A stretch of 64,000 nucleotides of DNA from DATHRK01 sp035465395 (GTDB lineage: Bacteria > Gemmatimonadota > Gemmatimonadetes > Longimicrobiales > RSA9): contig DATHRK010000101.1 of assembly GCA_035465395.1 (NCBI GenBank), positions 124,001-188,000 of the forward strand, read 5' to 3'. The stretch's first letter is position 1. Every line of letters starts with the position of its first letter. Below are positions 27,398 through 37,694 of this stretch, one piece after another. The notes beneath the pieces are model-generated. The model saw nothing but the letters and a program-made list of their open reading frames with translations, was not told the DNA's origin and made no database searches. A program made the position numbers and the translations under genes.

Positions 27398-27978
27398 GAC
27401 TCTTTGCTGCGATCACGATCCCGGCGCGCGAGCGCAAGCGCCTCTACAAGGCCTCGGCGCCCCTGCGCGAGGAGGGATTGCCGGTGCGCTGGGTCGATGT
27501 CGACGCCCTCCATCTGACCCTCAAGTTCCTGGGCGAGGTGCCGAAGGACCGTGTCGCCCGGGTGAAGTCGTCGCTCGCGGCGGTCGCCGCCAAGTCGAGG
27601 CCCTTCGAGGTGAAGCTGGGCGGATTCGGCGCTTTTCCGAGTCTGCGCAAGCCGCGCGTGATCTGGGCCGGGGCCTACGCTTCGCCCGAGCTGCGCTGCC
27701 TGAAGCACGACCTCGAATGGGAGTTCGCGGCGTTGGGCTACGCGCGCGAGGCGCGGGCCTTCCACCCCCACCTCACGCTGGGGCGGGCGCGGCCGGAGGC
27801 CGCGGCGGGCGACTTCCGTGACCTGGAGGACCTCGTCGAGCCGCTCAAGTACCAGGGCACGCTGACGGTCAGCTCGGTCGTGCTCCTGCGCAGCACGCTG
27901 AGTCCGCAGGGCGCCTCTTACGACACCATCGACACGGTGCGACTGGGCGACGCGACGCCCGCGCGCGCGAGCGCCTGA
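27394..27978 (+). CDS. thpR: RNA 2',3'-cyclic phosphodiesterase ThpR (2H family)
   Basis: Opens 2',3'-cyclic phosphate ends of RNA to 2'-phosphates. The 194-aa product has both HxTx motifs: HLTL at 40-43 (DALHLTLKFLGEV) and HLTL in FHPHLTLGRARPE. It starts MRLFAAITIP, as typical ThpR proteins do. ATG 27394 overlaps the previous stop. Normal length. Confidence 0.92.
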   Translation: MRLFAAITIPARERKRLYKASAPLREEGLPVRWVDVDALHLTLKFLGEVPKDRVARVKSSLAAVAAKSRPFEVKLGGFGAFPSLRKPRVIWAGAYASPELRCLKHDLEWEFAALGYAREARAFHPHLTLGRARPEAAAGDFRDLEDLVEPLKYQGTLTVSSVVLLRSTLSPQGASYDTIDTVRLGDATPARASA

Positions 27979-27985
27979 GCCATCC

Positions 27986-28615
27986 ATGGGCTGCCTGCGC
28001 AGGGTCGCGTCGCTGGTCGTGCTGCTCGTCGTGGCCGGCGCCGTTTGGCTGTACTGGGGGGACGACATCGGCGCCGCGCTCGATGGGCGCCGCGGCGGCG
28101 GCGAGCCGGCGCTCGCGGGTCCCGAGCTCGCCGACGCGACCATGCGACGCATCGCCGAGCTGGCGGAGACGCCGGGAGCCCGGATCGCGCTCTCCGAGGC
28201 GGAGCTCCAGAGCCTGATCGACCACGAGTACCGGGCCATGATACCGGCCTTCCTGGCGTCGCCCCGCGTCGGCGTGAACGACAACACCGTCCGTCTGAGC
28301 GGCCGCGTGTCCACGGCGTTCATCGAGGAGTACGTCGACCTGGGCGACGCCGCCGCGTTCCTGCCGGACACGGCCGACGTGGCCGTCCGCGGGCACCTCA
28401 TCCCGGCGGAGGCGGGGCGCGTCGGCCTCTCCGTGGAGCAGGTCAGCGCGGCGCGCATCCCGTTGCCGGATGCGCTCGTGGGCCGGCTGCTGCGCTCGGC
28501 CGGAGCCGGGTCGGACGCGGCCCTGGGGGACGACGTGATCCCCATCAACCTGCCCGAGCCCCTGGAGTCCGCCTACGTGCACGGCGACTCGGTGGTCCTC
28601 ACGGCGCGCGACTGA
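27986..28615 (+). CDS. Single-span membrane or exported protein, unknown function
   Basis: A 209-aa protein 7 bp after thpR. MGCLRRVASLVVLLVVAGAV followed by WLYWGDD is an N-terminal anchor or uncleaved signal. The rest is an extracytoplasmic domain with helices (LSEAELQSLIDHEYRAMIPA) and strands (NTVRLSGRVSTAF, ADVAVRGHLIPAE, GDSVVLTARD). I do not recognise the family. It ends 6 bp before the NtrX-like regulator, so it is likely in that operon. Confidence 0.7.
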   Translation: MGCLRRVASLVVLLVVAGAVWLYWGDDIGAALDGRRGGGEPALAGPELADATMRRIAELAETPGARIALSEAELQSLIDHEYRAMIPAFLASPRVGVNDNTVRLSGRVSTAFIEEYVDLGDAAAFLPDTADVAVRGHLIPAEAGRVGLSVEQVSAARIPLPDALVGRLLRSAGAGSDAALGDDVIPINLPEPLESAYVHGDSVVLTARD

Positions 28616-28621
28616 GGGACG

Positions 28622-29989
<1,368 letters not shown>

Positions 29990-30036
29990 AGGACGCGAAA
30001 TCGAGCGCCGACTCCCGAATTCCCAAGACGACATCC

Positions 30037-31524
30037 ATGGCCGACAGCTTCAAGAATTTCATCGCGGGGTCCTGGTCGGACGCCGCGTCCGGTGAGACGT
30101 TCGAGAACCGCAATCCTGCCGACACCGACGACCTGATCGGCACGTTCCCGGCTTCGGGTCCCGAGGACCTGGAGCGGGCGATCGCCTCGGCCACGGAAGG
30201 GTTCGCCCTGTGGCGTGCGACGCCGCCGCCCCAACGCGGCGACGTGCTCCGCCGGGTCGGCGACATCATGGCGGCGCGCAAGGACGAGATCGCCGACGCG
30301 ATGACGCGCGAGATGGGCAAGGTGCTCGAGGAGACGCGCGGCGACGTGCAGGAGGGGATCGACACGGCGTACTACGCCGCCACGGAAGGCCGGCGGCTCT
30401 TCGGCCACACGGTGCCCAGCGAGCTGCGCGACAAGTGGGCGATGACCTATCGCAGGCCGATCGGCGTGTGCGGCATCATCACGCCCTTCAACTTTCCGCT
30501 GGCGATCCCCACCTGGAAGATCTTCCCGGCGCTCGCGTGCGGTAACAGCGTCGTCTTCAAGCCCGCCGAGGACGTGCCGCACACCGCCTCGATCTTCGTC
30601 GAGATCCTGCTGGAGGCGGGGCTGCCCGAGTCGGTGATCCAGCTCGTGCACGGTCGCGGCGAGGACGTCGGCGCGGCGTTGGTGGAGCACCCCGGCGTGC
30701 CCGTGGTTTCGTTCACCGGATCGACCGAGACGGGAGCCCTCATCGGCGAGACGTGCGGGCGCCTGCACAAGCGGTTGTCGCTGGAGATGGGCGGTAAGAA
30801 CGCGCAGATCGTGATGGCCGACGCGGACTTCGAGCTGGCGCTGGACGGCGTCCTCTGGGGCGCCTTCGGCACGACCGGCCAGCGCTGTACGGCGACCAGC
30901 CGGCTCCTGCTCCAGGACGAGATCCACGACGAGTTCCTGGACGCCCTGATCTCCCGCGCGTCCGAGCTGCGCCTCGGCGACGGCCGCAGCGACGGCGTGG
31001 ACGTCGGTCCGCTGATCAACGAGCAGGCGCTGGAAAAGGTTTCCGGCTACGTGACGGTCGCCCGGAGCGAGGGTTCGGAGGTGGTGCTGGGCGGGGAACG
31101 CGCGGCGGGCGATGGGCTCGACGGCGGTTGGTTCTTCCAACCTACGATCCTGCGCGACGTGCGGCCGGGGAGCAGGCTGGCCTGCGAGGAGGTTTTCGGG
31201 CCGGTGCTCAGCGTGATGCGCTTCGCCGACCTGGACGAGGCGATCCGCATCAACAACGAGGTCGCCTACGGGCTCTCCAGCTCGATCTACACGCGTGACG
31301 TGCGGGCGTCGTTCCGGGCGATGACGGAGCTCGACAACGGCATCACCTACGTCAACGCCCCCACCATCGGCGCCGAGGCGCATCTCCCGTTCGGCGGCGT
31401 CAAGGCGACGGGCAACGGGCACCGTGAGGGGGGCTGGGAGGTCTTCGAATTCTACTCCGAGACGAAGGTGCTCTACGTCGACTATTCGGGGAAGCTACAG
31501 CGCGCCCAGATCGACAACTATTAG
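30037..31524 (+). CDS. NAD(P)-dependent aldehyde dehydrogenase
   Basis: A 495-aa oxidoreductase of the ALDH superfamily. I chose ATG 30037 (MADSFKNFIAGSWSDAASG, the usual family N-terminus) instead of the upstream in-frame TTG at 29986. Catalytic Cys lies in FGTTGQRCTATSRLL, the general-base Glu in LEMGGKNAQIV, and the cofactor region in TPFNFPLAIPTWKIFPAL and SFTGSTETG. The sequence type is closest to semialdehyde/aldehyde dehydrogenases acting on small acids, but the substrate cannot be decided. Starts 47 bp after the NtrX-like gene. Confidence 0.9.
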   Translation: MADSFKNFIAGSWSDAASGETFENRNPADTDDLIGTFPASGPEDLERAIASATEGFALWRATPPPQRGDVLRRVGDIMAARKDEIADAMTREMGKVLEETRGDVQEGIDTAYYAATEGRRLFGHTVPSELRDKWAMTYRRPIGVCGIITPFNFPLAIPTWKIFPALACGNSVVFKPAEDVPHTASIFVEILLEAGLPESVIQLVHGRGEDVGAALVEHPGVPVVSFTGSTETGALIGETCGRLHKRLSLEMGGKNAQIVMADADFELALDGVLWGAFGTTGQRCTATSRLLLQDEIHDEFLDALISRASELRLGDGRSDGVDVGPLINEQALEKVSGYVTVARSEGSEVVLGGERAAGDGLDGGWFFQPTILRDVRPGSRLACEEVFGPVLSVMRFADLDEAIRINNEVAYGLSSSIYTRDVRASFRAMTELDNGITYVNAPTIGAEAHLPFGGVKATGNGHREGGWEVFEFYSETKVLYVDYSGKLQRAQIDNY

Positions 31525-31594
31525 CGTTCGCGCTGCGCGGCCGGGGCCGCCAGTGACCCCTCGAAAAGGCCCTCGCCGGGAGCCCCGGCATCGT

Positions 31595-31623
31595 TTGACA
31601 GCCGTGTTTTCGCGGTGTTATTT
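31595..31623 (+). promoter_or_regulatory. Sigma-70-type promoter for lepB-rpoD
   Basis: TTGACA (31595-31600), exact consensus, a 17-bp spacer and TTATTT (31618-31623), 87 bp before lepB in the 185-bp gap after the aldehyde dehydrogenase gene. Confidence 0.6.
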
Positions 31624-31709
31624 CGACCCAACCGCTCCCGGAGCAGTGCATCGCACGTGCAACCCTACGCATTCACCTCCCCGACGGCCGCTCCCGGCGG
31701 CGAGACGCG

Positions 31710-32381
31710 GTGAGCGCCCTGATCAGACTGGCGCGCGATGTCGCGACCGTGGCGTTCGTCGTTGCGCTGTTCCTCTTCGCTCACACGTTCCTCGTGGAGG
31801 CGTTCCGCATTCCCACGGGGAGCATGGAAGGGACGCTGCTGGTCGGCGACTTCCTTCTGGTGAACAAGACGCTGTACGGGGCGGACATCCCGGGGGGCAA
31901 GCGCGTGCCGGCCATCGCGCATCCCGACCGCAACGACGTGATCGTCTTCGTCCCCCCCCACGAACCCGATCGCAGCTACGTGAAGCGCGTCGTGGGTGTG
32001 CCGGGGGACACGCTGGCCATGCGCGACAAGGTGCTCTACCTGAACGGGCGCCCGCGCGAGGAAGCGTGGGCGCTCCATATCGACCACGAGACCGATCCGT
32101 TCGACCCCGACATGCTCTGGCAGCGGGCCTACGTCGTCGAGGCGGGCGAACGGTACCGCCCCACAAGGGACAACTGGGGGCCGATCGTGGTGCCGTCCGC
32201 CAACTATTTCGTGCTGGGCGACAACCGCGATGACTCGCTCGATTCGCGCTACTGGGGGTTCGTTCCCGGCGACGCCGTGCGCGGGCGCCCCCTGATGGTC
32301 TACTTTTCCCTCGATCGCCGTCACGGCGAGCGCGGCCTCGGGGCGATTCGCTGGGGGCGCATCGGCGAGGCGATCCGGTGA
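31710..32381 (+). CDS. lepB: Signal peptidase I
   Basis: Cleaves signal peptides of exported proteins at the outer face of the inner membrane. The 223-aa product has one N-terminal membrane helix (VATVAFVVALFLFAHTFLVE), catalytic S38 in RIPTGSMEGTLL, catalytic K92 in SYVKRVVGVPGD and the conserved GDNRDDSLDSRYWG. Start GTG 31710. Overlaps the sigma factor by GTGA (32378-32381). Confidence 0.95.
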   Translation: MSALIRLARDVATVAFVVALFLFAHTFLVEAFRIPTGSMEGTLLVGDFLLVNKTLYGADIPGGKRVPAIAHPDRNDVIVFVPPHEPDRSYVKRVVGVPGDTLAMRDKVLYLNGRPREEAWALHIDHETDPFDPDMLWQRAYVVEAGERYRPTRDNWGPIVVPSANYFVLGDNRDDSLDSRYWGFVPGDAVRGRPLMVYFSLDRRHGERGLGAIRWGRIGEAIR

Positions 32382-33370
32382 GCGGGTCGACGAAGGGACG
32401 GAAGCGGGAAGCGGAAGCGGGCGCGGCAGACAAGGGGGAGGACGCCGGGATGGGCGGAGCGAGTGGCGCGGCAGCCGCCGGGGGCAGCAAGGAGTCGAAG
32501 GCCAGGACGAAGCGCCCCTTCGCCAAGGTGCGCCGGGACGCCTACGACGAGAGCTCGCTCGACCAGTACCTCAAGGAGATCAGCGCCTACCCGCTGCTGA
32601 AACGAGAGCAGGAGGTCGAGCTCGCGATCCGCATCAAGAAGAACGACGACGAGGCGCTCAACACCCTTGTCCGGTCCAACCTGCGCTTCGTCGTCTCGGT
32701 GGCGAAGAAGTACCAGAATCAGGGCGTGTCCCTGGGGGACCTCATCAACGAAGGCAACCTCGGCCTGATTCGGGCGGCCCACAAGTTCGACGAAACCAAG
32801 GGCATCAAGTTCATCTCCTACGCCGTCTGGTGGATCCGCCAGGCGATCCTCCAGGCGCTCGCCGAGCAGAGTCGCATCGTGCGGGTGCCCCTGAACCGCG
32901 CCGGCGCGCTGCACCGCATCGGCCGCATGTCCTCGGCGCTGCTCCAGGAGCTGGGCCGCGAGCCGACGCCGGAGGAAGTCGCCCAGGAGCTGGACATCTC
33001 AAGCGACGAGGTGGAGCGGACGATGGCGATATCGCGCTCGCACCTGTCGCTCGACGCGCCGATGACGCCGGGGGAGGACAACCGGCTCCTGGACTACCTG
33101 CCCGACCAGGAGTCCCCGGGACCCGAGGACCAGACCTTCGACCGCGCCCTCAACAACACCATCGAGGAGGCGCTGGGCACCCTCAAGGAACGCGAGGCGA
33201 AGGTGTTGCGCCTGTACTTCGGTCTGGACGGCCAGGACCCCATGACGCTCGAGGAGATCGGCTCACTCCTGGGGATCACGCGCGAGCGCGTGCGGCAGAT
33301 CAAGGAGAAGGCGCTGCTGCGTCTCCGGCACGCCTCCCGGGCCCGCTTTCTGGAGACGTTCCTGGGCTGA
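32378..33370 (+). CDS. rpoD: Primary-type sigma-70 factor (RpoD/SigA-like)
   Basis: A 330-aa sigma factor, probably the housekeeping one. After a 45-residue Gly/Ala/Lys-rich arm comes region 1.2 (SSLDQYLKEISAYPLLKREQ), regions 2.1-2.4 (LRFVVSVAKKYQNQGVSLGD, INEGNLGLIRAAHKFD, KFISYAVWWIRQAILQAL), region 3 and region 4 (TLEEIGSLLGITRERVRQIK). Regions 1.1 and the non-conserved insert of E. coli RpoD are absent, as in short RpoD proteins of Bacteroidota and relatives. Starts at GTG 32378 inside lepB. A group 2 sigma cannot be excluded. Confidence 0.9.
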   Translation: MSGSTKGRKREAEAGAADKGEDAGMGGASGAAAAGGSKESKARTKRPFAKVRRDAYDESSLDQYLKEISAYPLLKREQEVELAIRIKKNDDEALNTLVRSNLRFVVSVAKKYQNQGVSLGDLINEGNLGLIRAAHKFDETKGIKFISYAVWWIRQAILQALAEQSRIVRVPLNRAGALHRIGRMSSALLQELGREPTPEEVAQELDISSDEVERTMAISRSHLSLDAPMTPGEDNRLLDYLPDQESPGPEDQTFDRALNNTIEEALGTLKEREAKVLRLYFGLDGQDPMTLEEIGSLLGITRERVRQIKEKALLRLRHASRARFLETFLG

Positions 33371-33377
33371 TTTCGGG

Positions 33378-33406
33378 TTGACACCCCTCCGGCGCTCGAA
33401 TATCCT
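33378..33406 (+). promoter_or_regulatory. Sigma-70-type promoter for rplM-rpsI
   Basis: TTGACA (33378-33383), a 17-bp spacer and TATCCT (33401-33406), 46 bp before rplM. Both hexamers are close to consensus. Confidence 0.65.
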
Positions 33407-33451
33407 TCTCTGCTTTGCCGGAATTGCCCGAACCGCAGGCTTGTCGAGTCG

Positions 33452-33880
33452 ATGAAAACCTACACGCCCAAGCGCGACGACATCGAAAGGCGCTGGTACG
33501 TCGTGGACGCCGAGGGACGCGTCCTCGGCCGCATGGCCACCGAGATCGCGCGCGTGCTGCGCGGGAAGCACAAGCCGATGTATACCCCCCATCTGGACAC
33601 GGGTGACTACGTCGTGGTGGTCAACGCGGACAAGGTGCGCCTCACCGGCAACAAAGAGGAGCAGAAGACGTACTTCCGGCACTCCGGCTACATGGGGGGA
33701 GAGAAGCACATCCCCTTCAAGACGATGATCGAGAAGCACCCCGAGCGGGTGATCACGCTGGCGGTGAAGGGCATGCTCCCGAAGAACAACCTCGGTCGCC
33801 TCATGCGGAAGAAGCTCAAGGTCTACGCGGGCCCCGAGCACCCGCACGAGGCGCAGCAGCCCGAGCCGCTGGAGATCTGA
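33452..33880 (+). CDS. rplM: Ribosomal protein L13
   Basis: Large-subunit protein bound to 23S rRNA. The 142-aa product has the usual start (KTYTPKRDDIERRWYVVDAE), GRMATEIARVLRGKHKP, HSGYMGGEK and the C-terminal GMLPKNNLGRLMRKKLKVY with YAGPEHPHEAQQPE. Followed after 1 bp by rpsI, the universal pair. Confidence 0.97.
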   Translation: MKTYTPKRDDIERRWYVVDAEGRVLGRMATEIARVLRGKHKPMYTPHLDTGDYVVVVNADKVRLTGNKEEQKTYFRHSGYMGGEKHIPFKTMIEKHPERVITLAVKGMLPKNNLGRLMRKKLKVYAGPEHPHEAQQPEPLEI

Positions 33881-33881
33881 C

Positions 33882-34280
33882 ATGGCGAGCGACATCACCC
33901 AGTACCACGGCGTCGGCCGACGCAAGACGAGCGTCGCCCGCGTCTACCTGAGGCCCGGGTCCGGTAAGTGGACCGTCAACGGCCGCGACGCGGAGTCCTA
34001 CTTCCCCCGCGAGTCGATGCGCATGCACGCGGCCGAGCCGCTGTCGGTGACGGAGTCCGAGGGCACCTGGGACGTGCTCGTCAACGTCAACGGCGGCGGG
34101 CTGACGGGCCAGGCGGGCGCGGTCCGGCTGGGCATCGCGCGCGCGCTGCTGCAGAGCGACGAGGACCTGCGCCGTACGCTGCGCCAGCACGGCCTGTTGA
34201 CGCGCGACGCGCGCGAGGTCGAGCGCAAGAAGCCCGGGCGCCCGAAGGCGCGCAAGCGCTTCCAGTTCTCGAAGCGCTAG
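33882..34280 (+). CDS. rpsI: Ribosomal protein S9
   Basis: Small-subunit protein whose C-terminal tail reaches the P-site tRNA. The 132-aa product contains YHGVGRRKTSVARVYLRPGS, GGGLTGQAGAVRLGIARAL and the ending KKPGRPKARKRFQFSKR. Normal length. Confidence 0.97.
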   Translation: MASDITQYHGVGRRKTSVARVYLRPGSGKWTVNGRDAESYFPRESMRMHAAEPLSVTESEGTWDVLVNVNGGGLTGQAGAVRLGIARALLQSDEDLRRTLRQHGLLTRDAREVERKKPGRPKARKRFQFSKR

Positions 34281-34421
34281 GGCATTTCGCGCGGGCGCAT
34301 TAGCGCTTCGCGTTAGTACGCAGGAAAAAATACACACGTCGCTGGACGCGGCGCCGGGGTCCCGATCGGGCGGCGCGCGGAGGAAGGCGGCGGAAGCGAA
34401 AACCCGACCACAATTCGAGGC

Positions 34422-35594
34422 ATGGTAGAAACGCAGATCCGAGAGCTGCTGGAGGCCGGTGTCCACTTCGGCCACCAGACCAGCCGTTGGAACCCGAAGA
34501 TGCGCAAGTTCATCTTCGCGGAGCGCAACGGCATCCACATCATCGACCTCAAGAAGACCGCCTCCTATCTGGAGCGGGCGCAGAACGCCGCGCGCGAGGT
34601 GACCCTCCAGGGACGCCGCGTGATGTTCGTGTGCACGAAGCGGCAGCTGAGGGGGATCGTGGAGCAGGAGGCCGAGCGCTGCGGGGCGCACTTCGTCACC
34701 GAGCGCTGGCTGGGCGGCATGCTCACCAACTTCCAGACCATCAAGAAGCAGATCCGCCGGATGAAGGAGCTGCAGCGGGGGATGGAAGAGGGGTCCTACG
34801 AGTTCTACACGAAGAAGGAGCGCCTGCTGCTCGACCGGGAGCGGCTCAAGCTCGAGAAGTACCTGAGCGGCGTGGCGGAGATGGGGCGCCTGCCCGGCGC
34901 GATGTTCGTGATCGACTGCCGCCGCGAGGACATCGCGGTCCGCGAGGCGAACAAGCTGGGCATCCCGGTCATCGGCATCGCCGACACGAACGCCGACCCC
35001 GACCAGATCGATTTCCCGGTTCCCGGCAACGACGACGCGATCCGTTCGGTCGCCGTGATCACGCGCTCCATAGCGGACGCCGTGGAGCGCGCGCGCAAGG
35101 AGCTGCCTCCGGAGGAGAGGGACCGGCCGGCCGACGAACCGGCGACCAGCTACTCCACCGAGATGGGCATGACCACGCGCGACGAGGAGTCCCGCTCGCG
35201 CCGGCGGCCGCGCCGCAGGCGCCGCCCGCGCCCGGACGCGATCCGCACCATTCGGCGCGACGAAGGGGAAGAGGGAGAGGCCCAGGGCGATGCGCCGACC
35301 GCGGAGGCCGAGTCGCCGCCCGAAACGGCCGACGCGGCGCCGTCCGGTGATGCGGCCGCCGAACAGCCCGAAGCGGCCGAGAAGCCGGCCGCCGAGGAGA
35401 AGGCCGAAGCCACGGAGCCGGTCGGCCAGGCCGAGGACGGCCCCGCCGACGCCGAGGCGGTCGAGGAGCCCGAGGTGAAGGCGAGCGGCTCCAGCAAGAA
35501 GAAGAAGTCCGCCAAGGCATCCAAGAAATCCGAGGCCGAAGCGGAGGCGGACGACGCCGGTGCGGCCGATGCCGGGGAGCAGGACGCCGACTAG
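34422..35594 (+). CDS. rpsB: Ribosomal protein S2 with long acidic/basic C-terminal extension
   Basis: Core residues about 1-230 are normal S2: LLEAGVHFGHQTSRWNPKM, FVTERWLGGMLTNFQTIKKQ, IADTNADPDQIDFPVPGND. The 390-aa product then continues for about 160 residues beyond the usual end: an Arg-rich patch (SRRRPRRRRRPRP), a long Ala/Glu/Pro low-complexity run and a Lys-rich then acidic end (KKKKSAKASKKSE). The frame and codon bias are continuous, so it is not a misread stop. Similar tails occur on other translation proteins in this window. The 141-bp gap after rpsI shows no convincing promoter. Confidence 0.96.
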   Translation: MVETQIRELLEAGVHFGHQTSRWNPKMRKFIFAERNGIHIIDLKKTASYLERAQNAAREVTLQGRRVMFVCTKRQLRGIVEQEAERCGAHFVTERWLGGMLTNFQTIKKQIRRMKELQRGMEEGSYEFYTKKERLLLDRERLKLEKYLSGVAEMGRLPGAMFVIDCRREDIAVREANKLGIPVIGIADTNADPDQIDFPVPGNDDAIRSVAVITRSIADAVERARKELPPEERDRPADEPATSYSTEMGMTTRDEESRSRRRPRRRRRPRPDAIRTIRRDEGEEGEAQGDAPTAEAESPPETADAAPSGDAAAEQPEAAEKPAAEEKAEATEPVGQAEDGPADAEAVEEPEVKASGSSKKKKSAKASKKSEAEAEADDAGAADAGEQDAD

Positions 35595-35628
35595 GGCGGT
35601 GCGCCGCGGGTTACCGAGCGCGTGTCAG

Positions 35629-35661
35629 GCGCCGCAGCTCTGCCCCGCAGTCCTGCGGCGC
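35629..35661 (+). promoter_or_regulatory. Hairpin in the rpsB-tsf gap, possible attenuator
   Basis: Perfect 9-bp inverted repeat GCGCCGCAG (35629-35637) / CTGCGGCGC (35653-35661), loop 15 bases, followed by TTT. It lies between rpsB and tsf, where E. coli also has a partial terminator. The short T-run makes full termination unlikely. Confidence 0.4.
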
Positions 35662-35720
35662 TTTGCACGATTGGGGGCAGAACGAAATGAGAGACATCGA
35701 TGCCGAGTGAGGGAATAGTG

Positions 35721-36314
35721 ATGGCCATCAGTGCTGTGCAGGTGAAGGAGCTGCGGGATCGAACCGGGGCGGGCATGCTGGAGTGTAAGAAGGCGCTCGA
35801 GGATGCCGATGGCGACATCGAGGCCGCGATCGACGCGCTGCGCGCGAAGGGTGCCGCCAAGGCCGCCAAGCGGGCCGGCAAGGAAGCCGGCGAAGGGGCG
35901 GTCGGGAGCTACGTCCACATGGGCGGCAAGATCGGCGTGCTCGTCGAGGTCAACTGCGAAACCGACTTCGTCGCCCGCACCGACGACTTCCAGGCGCTGG
36001 TGAAGGATGTCGCGATGCATATCGCAGCCTCCAAGCCGTTGGCGGTCACCGCCGACGAGATCGACCCCGCCGTGGTCGAGCGGGAGCGGTCCGTCTACCG
36101 CGAGCAGGTCAAGGAGGAGGGCAAGCCCGAGCAGATCTGGGACAAGATCGTGGACGGGAAGATCGCCAAGTTCTTCAAGGAGGAGGCGCTCCTCGACCAG
36201 CCGTTCGTGAAGAACCCGGACCAGACGGTGGGCGAGCTCATCACCGAGGTGTCCGCCAAGACGGGCGAGAAGATCCGCGTGCGCCGCTTCGCTCGTTTCG
36301 AGCTGGGCGCGTAG
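35721..36314 (+). CDS. tsf: Elongation factor Ts
   Basis: Guanine-nucleotide exchange factor for EF-Tu. The 197-aa product starts at ATG 35721, seven bases after GAGGGA; the in-frame ATG at 35700 lacks a site. Signature ELRDRTGAGMLECKKALEDA, core ETDFVARTDDF, and C-terminal VRRFARFELGA. It is the short form of EF-Ts (about 200 aa) as in Thermus, in contrast to the 280-aa enterobacterial type. Confidence 0.96.
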   Translation: MAISAVQVKELRDRTGAGMLECKKALEDADGDIEAAIDALRAKGAAKAAKRAGKEAGEGAVGSYVHMGGKIGVLVEVNCETDFVARTDDFQALVKDVAMHIAASKPLAVTADEIDPAVVERERSVYREQVKEEGKPEQIWDKIVDGKIAKFFKEEALLDQPFVKNPDQTVGELITEVSAKTGEKIRVRRFARFELGA

Positions 36315-36339
36315 TGCTCCAGGCCCGGCGACCGGCGCG

Positions 36340-37059
36340 ATGAGCTCCTCCGGCCTCCGCTACCGGCGCGTCCTGCTGAAGCTCAGCGGCGAGGCGCTCG
36401 CGGGCGATCAGGGCTTCGGCATCTCGCCGCCGGTCATCGAGGATCTGACCGCGGAGATCCGCGCGGTGAAGGCCCTCGGCGTCGACCTCGGGCTGGTCAT
36501 CGGCGGCGGCAACATCATGCGCGGCGCACGCGCCAGCGCCGAGGGCATGGACCGCGTCAACGCCGACTACATGGGCATGCTCGCCACGATCATCAACGCG
36601 CTGGCGCTGCAGGACCACCTGGAGCGCAACGGCGTGGAGACGCGCGTGATGACGGCGATCCGCATGGAGCAGCTCGCCGAGCCCTACATCCGCCGGCGCG
36701 CGCTGCGGCACCTCGACAAGGGCCGCGTCGTCATCTTCGCGGGCGGCACCGGCAACCCGTACTTCTCGACCGACACCGCCGCGGTCCTGCGAGCGATCGA
36801 GATGGAGGCGGACGTCATCATCAAGGGGACGAAGGTCGATGGCGTATATTCTGCTGATCCGGCGCGAGACCCGGACGCGGAATTCCTGCCCCGCCTCTCG
36901 TTCCACGACGTGATGACCCGGGAGCTGGCGGTGATGGACGCGGCAGCGGTCTCGTTGTGCAAGGAGAACAACCTGCCCATCCGGGTCCTCGACATCCGCC
37001 GGTCGGGAGCGGTGTCGGCCGCGATCCGCGGCGAGGACCTGGGCACGCTGGTCACCTGA
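36340..37059 (+). CDS. pyrH: UMP kinase
   Basis: Phosphorylates UMP to UDP for nucleotide and peptidoglycan precursor supply. The 239-aa product has LLKLSGEALAGDQGFGI, VIGGGNIMRGA, AGGTGNPYFSTDTAAVLRA, IIKGTKVDGVYSADPARDP and PIRVLDI. Standard place between tsf and frr. Confidence 0.96.
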   Translation: MSSSGLRYRRVLLKLSGEALAGDQGFGISPPVIEDLTAEIRAVKALGVDLGLVIGGGNIMRGARASAEGMDRVNADYMGMLATIINALALQDHLERNGVETRVMTAIRMEQLAEPYIRRRALRHLDKGRVVIFAGGTGNPYFSTDTAAVLRAIEMEADVIIKGTKVDGVYSADPARDPDAEFLPRLSFHDVMTRELAVMDAAAVSLCKENNLPIRVLDIRRSGAVSAAIRGEDLGTLVT

Positions 37060-37072
37060 AGGAGAGCCACCG

Positions 37073-37624
37073 ATGAGCGCCAAGAGCGAAGCGCGAACGC
37101 ACATGCAGGCGGCGGTCGACGCCATGCGCCGCGAGTTCAACTCCGTGCGCACCGGCAAGGCCACCCCCGCGCTCCTGGATACGGTTCGGGTAGAGGCCTA
37201 CGGCTCCAAGGTCCCGATCAACCAGGTCGCGTCGATCAACGTTCCGGAGCCCCGGCTCATCGTCGTCCAGCCCTGGGACAAGAACCTCATGGAGGCGATC
37301 GAGAAAGCCATCATGGCGGCGCAGCTGGGCCTGAACCCCGCCAACGACGGCAACATCATCCGCGTGCCGATCCCGCAGCTCAACGAGGAGCGCCGCAGGG
37401 ACATGGTGCGCATGCTCCACAAGCTCGCGGAGGAGGGCAGGGTCTCGATCCGGCACGCCCGCCACGAGGCCAACAAGGAGATCAAGCAGCGCGAGGGCGA
37501 CCACGAGATCGGCGAGGACCAGGCGCGCCGCGAGCTGGATGAGATCCAGAGCATCACCGACGAGTACATCGCAAAGATCGACGAACTCCTCCGTGGCAAG
37601 GAGGAGGAGGTGATGGAAGTCTAG
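37073..37624 (+). CDS. frr: Ribosome recycling factor
   Basis: Splits post-termination ribosomes with EF-G. The 183-aa product has FNSVRTGKATPALLDTVRVE, NQVASINVPEPRLIVVQPWD and the helical C-terminal SITDEYIAKIDELLRGKEEE. It lies 13 bp after pyrH. Confidence 0.96.
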   Translation: MSAKSEARTHMQAAVDAMRREFNSVRTGKATPALLDTVRVEAYGSKVPINQVASINVPEPRLIVVQPWDKNLMEAIEKAIMAAQLGLNPANDGNIIRVPIPQLNEERRRDMVRMLHKLAEEGRVSIRHARHEANKEIKQREGDHEIGEDQARRELDEIQSITDEYIAKIDELLRGKEEEVMEV

Positions 37625-37694
37625 TGCGCCGTCGTGGCAGGATCTCGGCCTTCCGGCGCCTCGGTCGTACGCGAACTTCCGCGACGGCATACTA

